Shown here: piece by piece, positions 43,415-51,991 of the stretch
How positions within the stretch are numbered: the first letter of the stretch is position 1
Layout: each line of letters starts with the position of its first letter
Assembly (NCBI GenBank): GCA_034003625.1
Contig: JAVEYG010000019.1
Span: 1-64,000, forward strand
Reading direction: 5' to 3'
Length of the DNA: 64,000 nt
Origin: GWE2-42-39 sp034003625
GTDB lineage: Bacteria; Bacteroidota; Bacteroidia; Bacteroidales; Prolixibacteraceae
Made by a program: the position numbers and the translations under genes
The notes under the pieces: generated by a model
What the model saw: the letters and a program-made list of their open reading frames with translations, nothing else
Databases searched by the model: none
Told to the model about the DNA's origin: nothing

Positions 43415-44626
43415 ATGGAGAAAATCAAAAAAGCTATGTTATTCAATGCCAGCTGTGTGGCATTGGTTGTGACTGCACTCGCATTTGGAACCCGGGGTGG
43501 TTTTATCACTCCGTGGATGGAGGAATTTAACCTGACAGGCACTGAGGTAGGCTGGATTGTCGGCACTGCCTTTTGGGGCTTTACACTTGCCATGATCTTT
43601 CTGGGGCCGTTGGTCGATATTATGGGTATTGGCAAAGTAATCGCCGTAGCTTTTACCTGCCACATTATCGGACTGATAATGACTATTTTCGCCAATGGTT
43701 TCTGGTCCCTGTTTTTCTCGACCATGCTGATCGGCATTGCCAACGGCAGCGTGGAAGCGGCCTGTAACCCGCTGATCACCGCTATTTATCCCGATCAGAA
43801 AACAGCTAAACTGAACCGCTTCCACATGTGGTTTCCCGCCGGGATTGTAATTGGCGGATTAGTGGTTTACTTTCTCGGAAACGCCGGCATTGGCTGGCGG
43901 ATACAAACGGCGGTTATGCTGGTACCCACCATCGGGTACGGGCTAATGTTCATGCGGCAAAAATTTCCGCATACCGAACGTGTGGCGATGGGCGCCACTT
44001 ATAAAGACATGCTCAAAGCCTGTGTTTCCCCGTTGTTCCTGTTCATGGCTGTTCTGATGCTGATGACAGCTGCGACCGAATTGGGGTCGAACCAGTGGAT
44101 TCCTGCCCTTTTTCAAAATGCTGTAAATAATTTATTCGGAGAAGGCGGCTTCGGTGCTATCCTGATCCTTGTCTGGATCTCAGCCATCATGGCTTTGGCC
44201 CGCCTGCTGGCAGGTCCTGTAGTACATAAACTCTCGGGGATTGGCGTATTGCTGTTCTCAGCTATCTTTTCGGGGATTGGCCTTTATCTGATGAGTATTT
44301 CGTCGGGGGCTATGTTGTTTGCTGCGGCCACCGTTTTTGCTGTGGGGGTAGCCTATTTCTGGCCCAACATGCTGGGCGTTGTCGCCGAAAAAGTGCCGAT
44401 GAGCGGGGCGCTCGGACTGGCTATTATGGGAGGTATCGGCTTCCTGGGCGGGGCTATTGCCCAACCGGCGCTCGGGCGTATTTACGACGTTCAGCTTTCC
44501 AAGCTGGGTAGCGATATGGCTGCAGGCGCGGCAACCCTGCAATACGTCATCATTTTATCGGTAATACTCACCGTCGCATTTGTGTATCTTTTTCTGAAAC
44601 ACAGAAAACCCCGGGCAACTACTTAA
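43415..44626 (+). CDS. Major facilitator superfamily transporter
   Basis: This encodes 403 residues with 12 predicted membrane helices. The N-terminal half has FGTRGGFITPWMEEFNLTGT and GPLVDIMGIGKV, corresponding to the conserved loop between helices 2 and 3. A central cytoplasmic loop (~185-205) is short. Glu/Asn residues inside helices (SVEAACNPLI) recall sugar-type (FucP/NarK-like) families, but the substrate cannot be assigned. A long hairpin follows, so it is monocistronic. Confidence 0.88.
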   Translation: MEKIKKAMLFNASCVALVVTALAFGTRGGFITPWMEEFNLTGTEVGWIVGTAFWGFTLAMIFLGPLVDIMGIGKVIAVAFTCHIIGLIMTIFANGFWSLFFSTMLIGIANGSVEAACNPLITAIYPDQKTAKLNRFHMWFPAGIVIGGLVVYFLGNAGIGWRIQTAVMLVPTIGYGLMFMRQKFPHTERVAMGATYKDMLKACVSPLFLFMAVLMLMTAATELGSNQWIPALFQNAVNNLFGEGGFGAILILVWISAIMALARLLAGPVVHKLSGIGVLLFSAIFSGIGLYLMSISSGAMLFAAATVFAVGVAYFWPNMLGVVAEKVPMSGALGLAIMGGIGFLGGAIAQPALGRIYDVQLSKLGSDMAAGAATLQYVIILSVILTVAFVYLFLKHRKPRATT

Positions 44627-44648
44627 TACTGTTGTCAAAAGAATAATG

Positions 44649-44702
44649 GAAGAAGGTGTTCCAAAAGCCTGTTAAGCAGGAGCATTTTGAAACACCTTCT
44701 TC
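44649..44702. terminator. Long hairpin between convergent MFS and smpB genes
   Basis: A 12-bp perfect stem, GAAGAAGGTGTT (44649-44660) with AACACCTTCTTC (44691-44702), extends inward through an imperfect CAAAA.GC..GC.TTTTG stem. It lacks a long T-run but lies exactly between two convergent stops. Confidence 0.6.
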
Positions 44703-44721
44703 TGGTTGCATCAACCCAATT

Positions 44722-45180
44722 TTAATACTTCATGGCCCGATCCATGTCGCGCCGGGTATCTTTTTCTTTTAATGTTTCCCGCTTGTCGTACATTTTTTTC
44801 CCTTTGGCCAGGCCTATCTCTAATTTGGCCAGGCCTTTTTCTGTAACAAATAATTTTAGGGGAACGATGGTCAAACCGCTTTCTTTCAGTTTTTTTGCCA
44901 GCTTTGCCAGTTCCCGTTTCTGCAACAACAACTTCCGGTCGCGTTTAGCAACATGGTTATTTATATTTCCAAAATCGTATTCCGAAATGTGCATATTTTT
45001 CACATACAATTCGCCCGACTGAAACTGGCCGTACGAATCGACCAAACTGGCTTTACTACTGCGTATTGATTTTATTTCTGTACCCACCAACTGGATCCCT
45101 GCAATGAAGGTTTCCAGAATTTCATATTCAAAAAAAGCCTTCTTGTTTTTTATACTGATATTTTGTGTTTTATGAGCCAT
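44722..45180 (-). CDS. smpB: SsrA-binding protein SmpB
   Basis: This encodes 152 residues, full length. The conserved NKKAFFEYEILETFIAGIQL, GTEIKSIR, SYGQFQSGELYVKNMHISEY and the C-terminal RETLKEKDTRRDMDRAMK tail define SmpB, which delivers tmRNA to stalled ribosomes. No tmRNA gene was seen in the window. It diverges from miaA over a 93-bp gap in which a minus-strand -7 element (TATTTTTG, 45242-45235) may drive it. Confidence 0.97.
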   Translation of the reverse strand: MAHKTQNISIKNKKAFFEYEILETFIAGIQLVGTEIKSIRSSKASLVDSYGQFQSGELYVKNMHISEYDFGNINNHVAKRDRKLLLQKRELAKLAKKLKESGLTIVPLKLFVTEKGLAKLEIGLAKGKKMYDKRETLKEKDTRRDMDRAMKY

Positions 45181-45273
45181 TGTTTTTATACTTACCCTGA
45201 CAATTTTTCAGGTTACCGTTCTTTTTTTGCCTTACAAAAATACATTATTTTGCAAAATGCAATCCCACAAAAA

Positions 45274-46200
45274 ATGAAACAGGCAAAATATAACCTCATT
45301 GCAGTTGTAGGCCCTACTGCCGGAGGAAAAACAAGCGTGGCGGCCCATCTGGCTGTCCGCATTGGAGGAGAAATTATTTCAGCCGATTCGCGACAGGTGT
45401 ACCGGGGCATGGACCTCGGTACCGGTAAAGATTACGGCGATTATGTGATAGACGGGCAAGCAGTACCCTTTCACCTGATTGATATTGTTGATGCCGGTTA
45501 CGAATACAATGTGTTTGAGTACCAAAAGGATTTTTTAAAAGTTTTTGAGGACATCTTGTCCCGCGAAAAAATTCCGGTATTGTGCGGCGGTAGCGGCCTA
45601 TATCTGGAAGCGGTATTGAACAATTACAAACTGGTACAGGTCCCGCACAACGAAGAATTGCGGCAAAAACTTCAGGACAAGGAATTGAGTGAACTGGTTG
45701 AAATCCTGAAAATCTACAAATCGGACCTGCACAACCATACCGATATTGAAAATAAAAAACGTGCGCTCAGGGCTATCGAAATTGAAGAACATTACGCGCA
45801 TCATCCGGAAATTGATACCCGGATGCCGGAAATCAGGAGTTTGGTGGTTGGGGTAAAATACGACCGTTTGTCGCGGCGCAAACGCATTACCGAGCGCCTG
45901 AAACAGCGACTGGATGAAGGAATGATCGATGAAGTGCAACGCCTGATAGACAACGGATTAAGCCCGGAACAACTTACTTATTATGGTTTGGAATACAAAT
46001 TCCTGACCTGGTATTTGACCGGAAAACTCACCTACGATGAAATGGTTGGGCAACTGAATACAGCCATCCACCAGTTTGCCAAACGGCAAATGACCTGGTT
46101 CCGGCGCATGGAGCGACAGGGAACAGTTATCCACTGGCTCGATGGCTATATGCCAATGGAAGAAAAAATGGAACGGATACAAAAGTGGATGGAAGGATAA
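45274..46200 (+). CDS. miaA: tRNA dimethylallyltransferase
   Basis: This encodes 308 residues from the ATG at 45274; an in-frame ATG at 45163 would extend into smpB. The P-loop GPTAGGKTS (~11-19), DSRQVYRGMDLGTGK (~39), PVLCGGSGLYLEAVL and the C-terminal QLNTAIHQFAKRQMTWFRR are diagnostic. It adds the isopentenyl group to A37 of tRNAs reading UNN codons. With tsaE it represents the anticodon-loop A37 modification in this window. It is monocistronic with a downstream hairpin. Confidence 0.97.
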   Translation: MKQAKYNLIAVVGPTAGGKTSVAAHLAVRIGGEIISADSRQVYRGMDLGTGKDYGDYVIDGQAVPFHLIDIVDAGYEYNVFEYQKDFLKVFEDILSREKIPVLCGGSGLYLEAVLNNYKLVQVPHNEELRQKLQDKELSELVEILKIYKSDLHNHTDIENKKRALRAIEIEEHYAHHPEIDTRMPEIRSLVVGVKYDRLSRRKRITERLKQRLDEGMIDEVQRLIDNGLSPEQLTYYGLEYKFLTWYLTGKLTYDEMVGQLNTAIHQFAKRQMTWFRRMERQGTVIHWLDGYMPMEEKMERIQKWMEG

Positions 46201-46205
46201 AATAA

Positions 46206-46239
46206 ACCGACCGGATGACATTGGAGCCACCCGGTCGGT
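46206..46239. terminator. Bidirectional terminator between miaA and the acyl-CoA dehydrogenase
   Basis: A 9-bp perfect stem ACCGACCGG / CCGGTCGGT encloses 16 nt, with A/T-rich flanks on both sides, between two convergent stop codons. Confidence 0.8.
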
Positions 46240-46248
46240 AAAATATTC

Positions 46249-47961
46249 TTATTGCATTTCGTATTTATACATTCCCAGATCGTCTAATTCCGATGAACGG
46301 ATAAACTCGGCATGTGCTTTCACCTGTGCTTTGGCAAAGGCAATGTAGTTTTTGGCCGACTTCAGGAACATGCGGTCGCGGTTGGTGTCGAGCAACAGCA
46401 GGTAGCTCATAATGATGTGACCAGCCATTTCAACCAGACGGCGTGCATGGAAATCTATAAACTCATTGTCGTTTCCGGCAGTTACTTTCTTCACCGCCTG
46501 CTCGTACTCGTCGGTCAGGATGATCAGTGTTCGGCGCATGTATTCCAGTTCGGGGGCCACTTTTTCTGCTTCGTATTCACGGATCTGTGCCAGATAGGCG
46601 CCGGTGGTCACCCCGCGGATAGCGGCCACCACCTGCAACTGGGTCGTTCCTTCATAAATAGAAGTAATGCGGGCATCGCGGTAAATACGTTCCACCGGGT
46701 AATCTTTCATAAAACCGGAACCTCCATGAACCTGCACTGCATCGTAAGCCAGCTGGTTGCTGTATTCGCTGGCCATTCCTTTTACCAAGGGGGTAAAAAT
46801 ATCGGCCAGTTTCTGATATTGTTTCATCTCGTCGCGCTCTTCTTTTTCCAATTTGCGCTCTTCGGCGATGTGCATGTACGTTTTGTACATATCGACAAAA
46901 CGGGCCGTTTCGTACAACAAAGTGCGGGAAGCATCCAGTTTGGCTTTCATGGTTGCCAACATTTCATAAACGGCAGGGAAGCGGATAATCGCTTTTCCAA
47001 ATTGAACACGTTCTTTGGCATACTGCAATGCTTCGCGATAAGCAGCTTCGCAAACGCCAACCGACTGGGCTGCAATTCCCAAACGGGCGCCGTTCATCAG
47101 CGCCATAACATACTTGATAAGCCCCATCTTACGGTCGCCCACCAGCTCAGCCGGGGCATTTTTAAACACCAGTTCACAAGTTGGGGAACCAATAATGCCC
47201 ATTTTGTGTTCGATACGGCGAACAGTTACGCCCCCGTTGTTTTTGTCGTAAATAAACATAGAAAGGCCGCGGCCATCTTTTGTGCCTGGTTCCGAACGAG
47301 CCAATACCAGTGAAATATGTCCGTCTCCATTGGTAATGAAACGTTTTACGCCATTCAACCGCCATGTTTGTTTTTTCTCGTCCCAGGTGGCTTTCAGCTG
47401 AACCGCCTGCAGGTCGGAACCGGCATCCGGTTCGGTGAGGTCCATGGCCATGGTATCGCCAGTGCATACGCGGGGCAAGTATGTTGCTTTTTGTCCTTCG
47501 GAAGCAAATTCGTTGATCGTTTCGGCACAGTCCTGAAGCCCCCAGATGTTCACAAAACCGGCATCGGCACGCGACACAATGTCGGCAGCCATAATGTACG
47601 GGACAATCGGGAAATTCAGCCCCCCATACATGCGGGGTAGCGACATGCCCATCAAACCGGCTTTGTTCAGCGCTTCGATATTTTCCTGTGTGCCACGGGC
47701 ATAAACCACATGCCCGTCGACCACCTGTGGCCCTTCGGCATCAATGCTTTCTGCATTCGGCGCTACAATTTCGCCGCAAATTTCGCCCACTACTTCCAAT
47801 ACTTTGTCGAAACTGTCGAAAGCATCTTCGTAATCCATCGGGGCATAATCAAATTTTTCTTTTTCCGTGAAATTCCTTTCCTTCAGTCGAACGATCTTCT
47901 CCATCAATGGATGTTGGAGATGGAATCTCAGCTCTTTATTATCGGTATAGAAATTGGCCAT
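46249..47961 (-). CDS. Acyl-CoA dehydrogenase family protein
   Basis: This encodes 570 residues, longer than ~380-residue classical enzymes because of a C-terminal extension (~430-570) typical of this Bacteroidota group. FAD-binding motifs are DLTEPDAGSDLQAVQLKA near 175 and RFITNGDGHISLVLAR. The catalytic-base region near the end of the core reads TSIYEGTTQLQVVAAIRG. It passes electrons to ETF, encoded immediately upstream (etfA after 8 bp), so etfB-etfA-acd is one operon. The acyl substrate is not determined. Confidence 0.93.
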   Translation of the reverse strand: MANFYTDNKELRFHLQHPLMEKIVRLKERNFTEKEKFDYAPMDYEDAFDSFDKVLEVVGEICGEIVAPNAESIDAEGPQVVDGHVVYARGTQENIEALNKAGLMGMSLPRMYGGLNFPIVPYIMAADIVSRADAGFVNIWGLQDCAETINEFASEGQKATYLPRVCTGDTMAMDLTEPDAGSDLQAVQLKATWDEKKQTWRLNGVKRFITNGDGHISLVLARSEPGTKDGRGLSMFIYDKNNGGVTVRRIEHKMGIIGSPTCELVFKNAPAELVGDRKMGLIKYVMALMNGARLGIAAQSVGVCEAAYREALQYAKERVQFGKAIIRFPAVYEMLATMKAKLDASRTLLYETARFVDMYKTYMHIAEERKLEKEERDEMKQYQKLADIFTPLVKGMASEYSNQLAYDAVQVHGGSGFMKDYPVERIYRDARITSIYEGTTQLQVVAAIRGVTTGAYLAQIREYEAEKVAPELEYMRRTLIILTDEYEQAVKKVTAGNDNEFIDFHARRLVEMAGHIIMSYLLLLDTNRDRMFLKSAKNYIAFAKAQVKAHAEFIRSSELDDLGMYKYEMQ

Positions 47962-47969
47962 TTTGTTTA

Positions 47970-48989
47970 TTATTTGGTATTCTTTTTATAATACTTGATC
48001 ATTTTCGGGATGATTTCCGAAACATCGCCGGTAATCACATAATCGGCAATCGAGTTGATCGGCGCTTCGGGATCGGTGTTTATCGCGATCACCTGGGCCG
48101 ATTCCTCCATCCCTGCACGGTGCTGGATTTGCCCCGAAATACCACAGGCAATGTACAGCTTCGGACGAACGGTAATCCCGGTTTGTCCAACCTGTCGTTC
48201 GTGTTCCACATAACCGGCATCGACAGCCGCGCGCGAGGCGCCCACTTCGCCGCCCAACACTTCGGCCAGATCGTACAACAGTTTGAAATTTTCTTTCGAG
48301 CCCATTCCGTAACCTCCGGCCACCACAATTGGCGCACCTTTGATATTTACCTTGCTTTTTTCGATGTGGCGCTCGATGATTTCCACCACAAAATCGGTAT
48401 CGGAAACATATTTTGCCACCTCCAGCGTTACAACTTTTCCCTTGTATTTTGGGTCCAGAATCTCTTTTTTCATCACTCCTTCGCGAACAGTTGCCATTTG
48501 TGGGCGGCAATCGGGATTGATGATCGTGGCAATGATGTTCCCACCAAATGCCGGGCGGATCTGGTACAAAAGATTTTCGTACACCTTGCCCTGTTTTTTA
48601 TCTTCGTGCCCGCCAATTACCAGACTGGTGCAATCGGCAGTCAACCCGCTGTGCAGGGCCGATGAAACCCGCGGCCCGAGGTCGCGACCAATAGACGAAG
48701 CGCCCATCAGGGCAATTTGTGGTTTTTGTTCCTGAAACAGTTTGACAATGATTGATGTGTGCGGCAAAGTACTATACGGGGACAGACGGGCATCGTCGGC
48801 TACGTACAGAACATCGGCCCCATAAGGAAAAATGTTTTTTTCAATGCCATCTAATTGGCTACCAATAGCAATGGCTTCCAGGTTGCATTTCAGTTCGTTG
48901 GCCAACGATCTTCCTTTTGTCAGCAACTCCTGGCTAACTTCGGCAACCTGACCGTCTTCTATTTCGCAATATACAAATACGCTGTTCAT
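47970..48989 (-). CDS. etfA: Electron transfer flavoprotein, alpha subunit
   Basis: This encodes 339 residues. The C-terminal FAD-binding domain is marked by GAPIVVAGGYGMGSKENFKL (~220), VGASRAAVDAGYVEHERQVG, QTGITVRPKLYIACGISG and INTDPEAPI. With EtfB it shuttles electrons from acyl-CoA dehydrogenases to the quinone pool. It lies between etfB (18 bp) and the dehydrogenase (8 bp). Confidence 0.97.
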   Translation of the reverse strand: MNSVFVYCEIEDGQVAEVSQELLTKGRSLANELKCNLEAIAIGSQLDGIEKNIFPYGADVLYVADDARLSPYSTLPHTSIIVKLFQEQKPQIALMGASSIGRDLGPRVSSALHSGLTADCTSLVIGGHEDKKQGKVYENLLYQIRPAFGGNIIATIINPDCRPQMATVREGVMKKEILDPKYKGKVVTLEVAKYVSDTDFVVEIIERHIEKSKVNIKGAPIVVAGGYGMGSKENFKLLYDLAEVLGGEVGASRAAVDAGYVEHERQVGQTGITVRPKLYIACGISGQIQHRAGMEESAQVIAINTDPEAPINSIADYVITGDVSEIIPKMIKYYKKNTK

Positions 48990-49007
48990 AAAATTTCGTG
49001 TTAAAAA

Positions 49008-49883
49008 TTAACCAATGGTGTGACTTTCAATTAACTCCCGCATCAGTTGGTCGATGTCGTTATCATCAGAAGTGATAATTTTGGCTTCTTTGGCCTGAAG
49101 GACAACATTCTCCACTGTTTTCACCTTGGTCGGCGAACCGGAAAGTCCCAGTTCCTCGGGGTTCGATTCAATATCGTTTACCGTCCATTCCTGGATGTTC
49201 AGATACGGTCGGTCATTGTAAAGGTGCATGTAATCCTCGTTCGAGTTCTGAAGTTCGGAAACGGTTTTAGCGTGTTTGTATTTCATCAGTAATTTGGCAT
49301 TACGGGCACGGCAGGCAGGCGCCGAGCCATTCACTGTAATAACCAGCGGCATCGGGCAACTGACGGTTTCAACCCCCCGTTCGAGACGGCGTTTCATAAT
49401 CAGCTTATTTGCTGAAATTTCCTTGATTTCTTCTACATAAGTAACTTGTGGCAAACCAAGTTTTTCGGCCACCTGCGGGCCAACTTGTGCAGTATCGCCA
49501 TCAATCGCCTGGCGACCGGCGACAATCATATCAAAATTTTTGATTTTCCGTAACGCCTGCCCAAGGGCATAAGAAGTAGCCAGGGTATCGGAACCTGCAA
49601 ACGCACGGTCGGTGAGCAGGATGCCATCATCGGCGCCGCGGAACATCCCTTCGCGGATAATCTCGGCAGCGCGTCCCGGCCCCATCGTCAGGATGGTAAT
49701 GGTCGTTCCCGGAAAACGGTCTTTAATACGCAAAGCCTGTTCCAACGCATTCAAATCTTCAGGATTGAAAATGGCAGGCAGGGCAGCCCGGTTCACTGTA
49801 CCGTCGGCTTTCATCGCATCTTTGCCAACATTCCTGGTATCAGGAACCTGCTTGGCCAAAACGATAATTTTGTAACCTTTCAT
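49008..49883 (-). CDS. etfB: Electron transfer flavoprotein, beta subunit
   Basis: This encodes 291 residues. Conserved features are IIVLAKQVPDTRNVG at the N-terminus, LNALEQALRIKD, MGPGRAAEIIREGMFRGAD, DMIVAGRQAIDGDTAQVGPQ and a C-terminal AMP/FAD-contacting tail. It is the first gene of the etfB-etfA-acd operon, with a consensus promoter ~127 nt upstream. Confidence 0.97.
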   Translation of the reverse strand: MKGYKIIVLAKQVPDTRNVGKDAMKADGTVNRAALPAIFNPEDLNALEQALRIKDRFPGTTITILTMGPGRAAEIIREGMFRGADDGILLTDRAFAGSDTLATSYALGQALRKIKNFDMIVAGRQAIDGDTAQVGPQVAEKLGLPQVTYVEEIKEISANKLIMKRRLERGVETVSCPMPLVITVNGSAPACRARNAKLLMKYKHAKTVSELQNSNEDYMHLYNDRPYLNIQEWTVNDIESNPEELGLSGSPTKVKTVENVVLQAKEAKIITSDDNDIDQLMRELIESHTIG

Positions 49884-50542
49884 CTGTTATAAATTTGATC
49901 AATTTTTCTCGTGTAGTTGTTTTTTGTTTTTTCCTGTTTCCCGGAATGCCGTTTCATTCAATCTTTTTGAAAATGAACAAAAACTACCTCCCCAATAAAA
50001 CAAGGCTGGCAAATATAACCAAACCCTGAAAAGAAATCAAGAAGTATGGGTAAAGTACGGAAAACACAGAAAAGCACAACATCCGGTTTTTACTGTCTCA
50101 GGAATAAAACAGGAGGAGAAGTGTAGCTGAAAATCCTGCACCGTGAAGATTTAAAACAATCAACCTGATCTTTCAAATAATCTCAGCCGGGTTTTTCACA
50201 CCCGTAATTTAAAATCATTTTAATTTACGCAGGATATAAAGGAAGGAACAAACTGGATTAACAAACATCATATAAGCAGTTCATCATCTCGGGAAACATG
50301 GACGATTCAACGATTTTGGGAAAACGAAACGGTACGGATAAACCTTTTCGATGCAAAGAAACCGAAAAACGGGAACCCGCTTGTTGACCTGCCTTCTATA
50401 TCCGTAGAGTGATCCAACTAAAGTAAAAGCGATAAAAAAAGTATTGAGGCAACCTGGTTTTCACAGGCCAGTCTCCCGTTGTGGGGAATCAGGGGGTAAG
50501 TACGAAGAGCGCATGAAGAAACAATGTTGTCACAACAGTAGT
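49884..50542. other. 659-bp region without a supported gene
   Basis: The left part holds the etfB promoter and leader. The remainder has no recognisable coding gene or structured RNA. A 62-codon open frame without any ATG, GTG or TTG (50224-50412, plus strand) has protein-like composition and may be a decayed gene. Confidence 0.6.
50010..50040 (-). promoter_or_regulatory. Promoter of etfB-etfA-acd
   Basis: On the minus strand TTG (50040-50038) and TATATTTG (50017-50010) are separated by 20 nt, matching the consensus, giving a leader of roughly 120 nt before the etfB ATG at 49883. Confidence 0.65.
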
Positions 50543-51373
50543 TTAAAAATTTGTACGGATGAGATAGCCATTCAAAGCAGCGTTTAGCTCTCTGGTTTTT
50601 GTACTGTAATACCGTTTTTCGCGAAACCCGAGGATGCTGTGAATACCATATACCGCGTCGGATAAAAATAATTCGTCGGCCTGGTACAGCTGATCGGTGG
50701 TAAAGCCGTCAGTTTCGGAGTAAGAGAGTTGTGTTTTTTTTGCCAATATCGGGACAATTGCTCCGGAAACATCCATGTATGCCCCTGCAGAAGCCGAAAC
50801 TCCGGTGATCTTGTCATTTTTTACCAGGAACAGCTTTTTCCCGATGCCTTCAATGATTTTATCTTCGGAATTAATGAGCAAAAACTCATCGTAGCCGGAG
50901 CCGGGCAAATGCGATGCGGCCACTTTCCAGACCGTTTCGGAACCCACCGACAGGTTCGACAGACCGGAAATTGCCTTTGGCATTTTGTCGAAAACATCGA
51001 CTAACAGGCCTTTGTTTTTTAGTTCAAACTCAAACGTGCCGAGCGGTCCGGCAGAAAGGATGTAATCAGTATCTATCCCGTTCCTAAAGAAATAAACCGA
51101 GATGACGGCGCTTTTGTACAGTTTGTTCTTCACCAGTAACCGTTCCATTTGCCGCTTCAAATCTTTTCCTCCCGACCGCAAAATATCGGGCAGCGGCTCG
51201 TTGAATATCCTGAATTTCAGCAATAGTAAATCAAGCGTTTCCTCTAAAAACGGAAAACTGTTCCGGATGGCCCTTATTTTTTCTGAAAAAAGCAAAGTCT
51301 CCGCATCGGCAACCGTGAAAAGTTTTTCGCCGGCAGCAAGAAAAGTTCCGTTTTTCAGGATGAACGGGTTCAT
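50543..51373 (-). CDS. Degenerate class-IV aminotransferase-like protein
   Basis: This encodes 276 residues from the ATG at 51373; longer in-frame starts lie inside a GC-rich repeat element. The overall pattern matches class IV (BCAT/PabC-like) PLP enzymes: an N-terminal NGTF segment, a central FLLINSEDKIIEGIGKKLFL (~164-183) equivalent to the E-x-x-x-x-N-x-F motif, and a C-terminal ELFLSDAVYGIHSI. The lysine expected to bind PLP falls in GLSNLSVG, where Ser142 occupies the place of Lys in the usual L-K-S/T motif. Activity is therefore doubtful. It is the last gene of a minus-strand run beginning at amn. Confidence 0.72.
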   Translation of the reverse strand: MNPFILKNGTFLAAGEKLFTVADAETLLFSEKIRAIRNSFPFLEETLDLLLLKFRIFNEPLPDILRSGGKDLKRQMERLLVKNKLYKSAVISVYFFRNGIDTDYILSAGPLGTFEFELKNKGLLVDVFDKMPKAISGLSNLSVGSETVWKVAASHLPGSGYDEFLLINSEDKIIEGIGKKLFLVKNDKITGVSASAGAYMDVSGAIVPILAKKTQLSYSETDGFTTDQLYQADELFLSDAVYGIHSILGFREKRYYSTKTRELNAALNGYLIRTNF

Positions 51374-51377
51374 TGGG

Positions 51378-51499
51378 AAGCCCCCCCTAACTCCCCTGAA
51401 ATGGGGGAAAATTTTGGTTTGTAGAAAAAAAGGCTGCTCAAGAAACCGGAACTTTCGCATTCGTATTTTTCTCCCTTGGGGGGAATACAAAGGGGGCTT
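51378..51499. repeat. GC-rich inverted-repeat element
   Basis: The 122-bp element has ends AAGCCCCC (51378-51385) and GGGGGCTT (51492-51499). Near each end is a small hairpin: CCCC-TGAAAT-GGGG at 51393-51406 and CCC-TT-GGG at 51473-51480. It separates the HAD gene from the aminotransferase-like gene and is not coding. Similar C-run/G-run intergenic elements are common in Bacteroidota genomes; this is from general knowledge and was not checked here. Confidence 0.6.
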
Positions 51500-51508
51500 T
51501 TTTGCAAC

Positions 51509-51991
51509 TTACAATTCATCGATAAAATCTCCTACATTTTGGTTGGAAACAATCCGTATCCCTTTCACACCGGCACGTTCAGCTGCCAACATGTCGCTTT
51601 CCGAGTCGCCGATAAAATACGAACGGGCGGCATCGATCCGGTGTTTGGCAATCAACTTTTCGATCATTAGTGGCTGAGGTTTGCGGCAGAGGCATTTTTC
51701 AATCTTGTCGTGGTGCGGGCAAACGGCTATTTCAGTAATTACAACGCCATTGTCAGCCAGTATTTCTTTCATTTTCCGGTGTACTTTCTCCACATCGTCC
51801 ATCGTATACAACCCTTTTGAAATGCCGCCCTGATTGGTCACCATGAACAGTTGGTAGCCTTTATCCTGAATGCGTTTCAGGTTTTCGCCAATGCCCTCAA
51901 CTAATTTTATGTCTTCTTCCCGGAAAATGTAATAATGGTGGGCATTGTCCAGCACTACCCCGTCGCGGTCGATGAAAACAGCCCGGATCAT
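51509..51991 (-). CDS. HAD-IIIA family phosphatase (GmhB/HisB-N-like)
   Basis: This encodes 160 residues. The HAD motif I FIDRDGVVLDN (Asp8 and Asp10) is followed by MVTNQGGIS (motif II), a zinc-site-like segment with Cys and His residues (CPHHDKIEKCLCRKPQP) and GDSESDMLAAERAGVKGI (motif III/IV). This architecture fits D-glycero-D-manno-heptose-1,7-bisphosphate phosphatase or histidinol-phosphatase. The former would serve LPS core synthesis, but which one is not decidable here. It overlaps the rhomboid gene by 4 bp. Confidence 0.88.
   Translation of the reverse strand: MIRAVFIDRDGVVLDNAHHYYIFREEDIKLVEGIGENLKRIQDKGYQLFMVTNQGGISKGLYTMDDVEKVHRKMKEILADNGVVITEIAVCPHHDKIEKCLCRKPQPLMIEKLIAKHRIDAARSYFIGDSESDMLAAERAGVKGIRIVSNQNVGDFIDEL

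Noticed and set aside
46312..47313. 333-codon plus-strand frame opposite the acyl-CoA dehydrogenase
   Set aside because: The dehydrogenase has clear catalytic motifs on the other strand. The long shadow frame comes from its codon bias.
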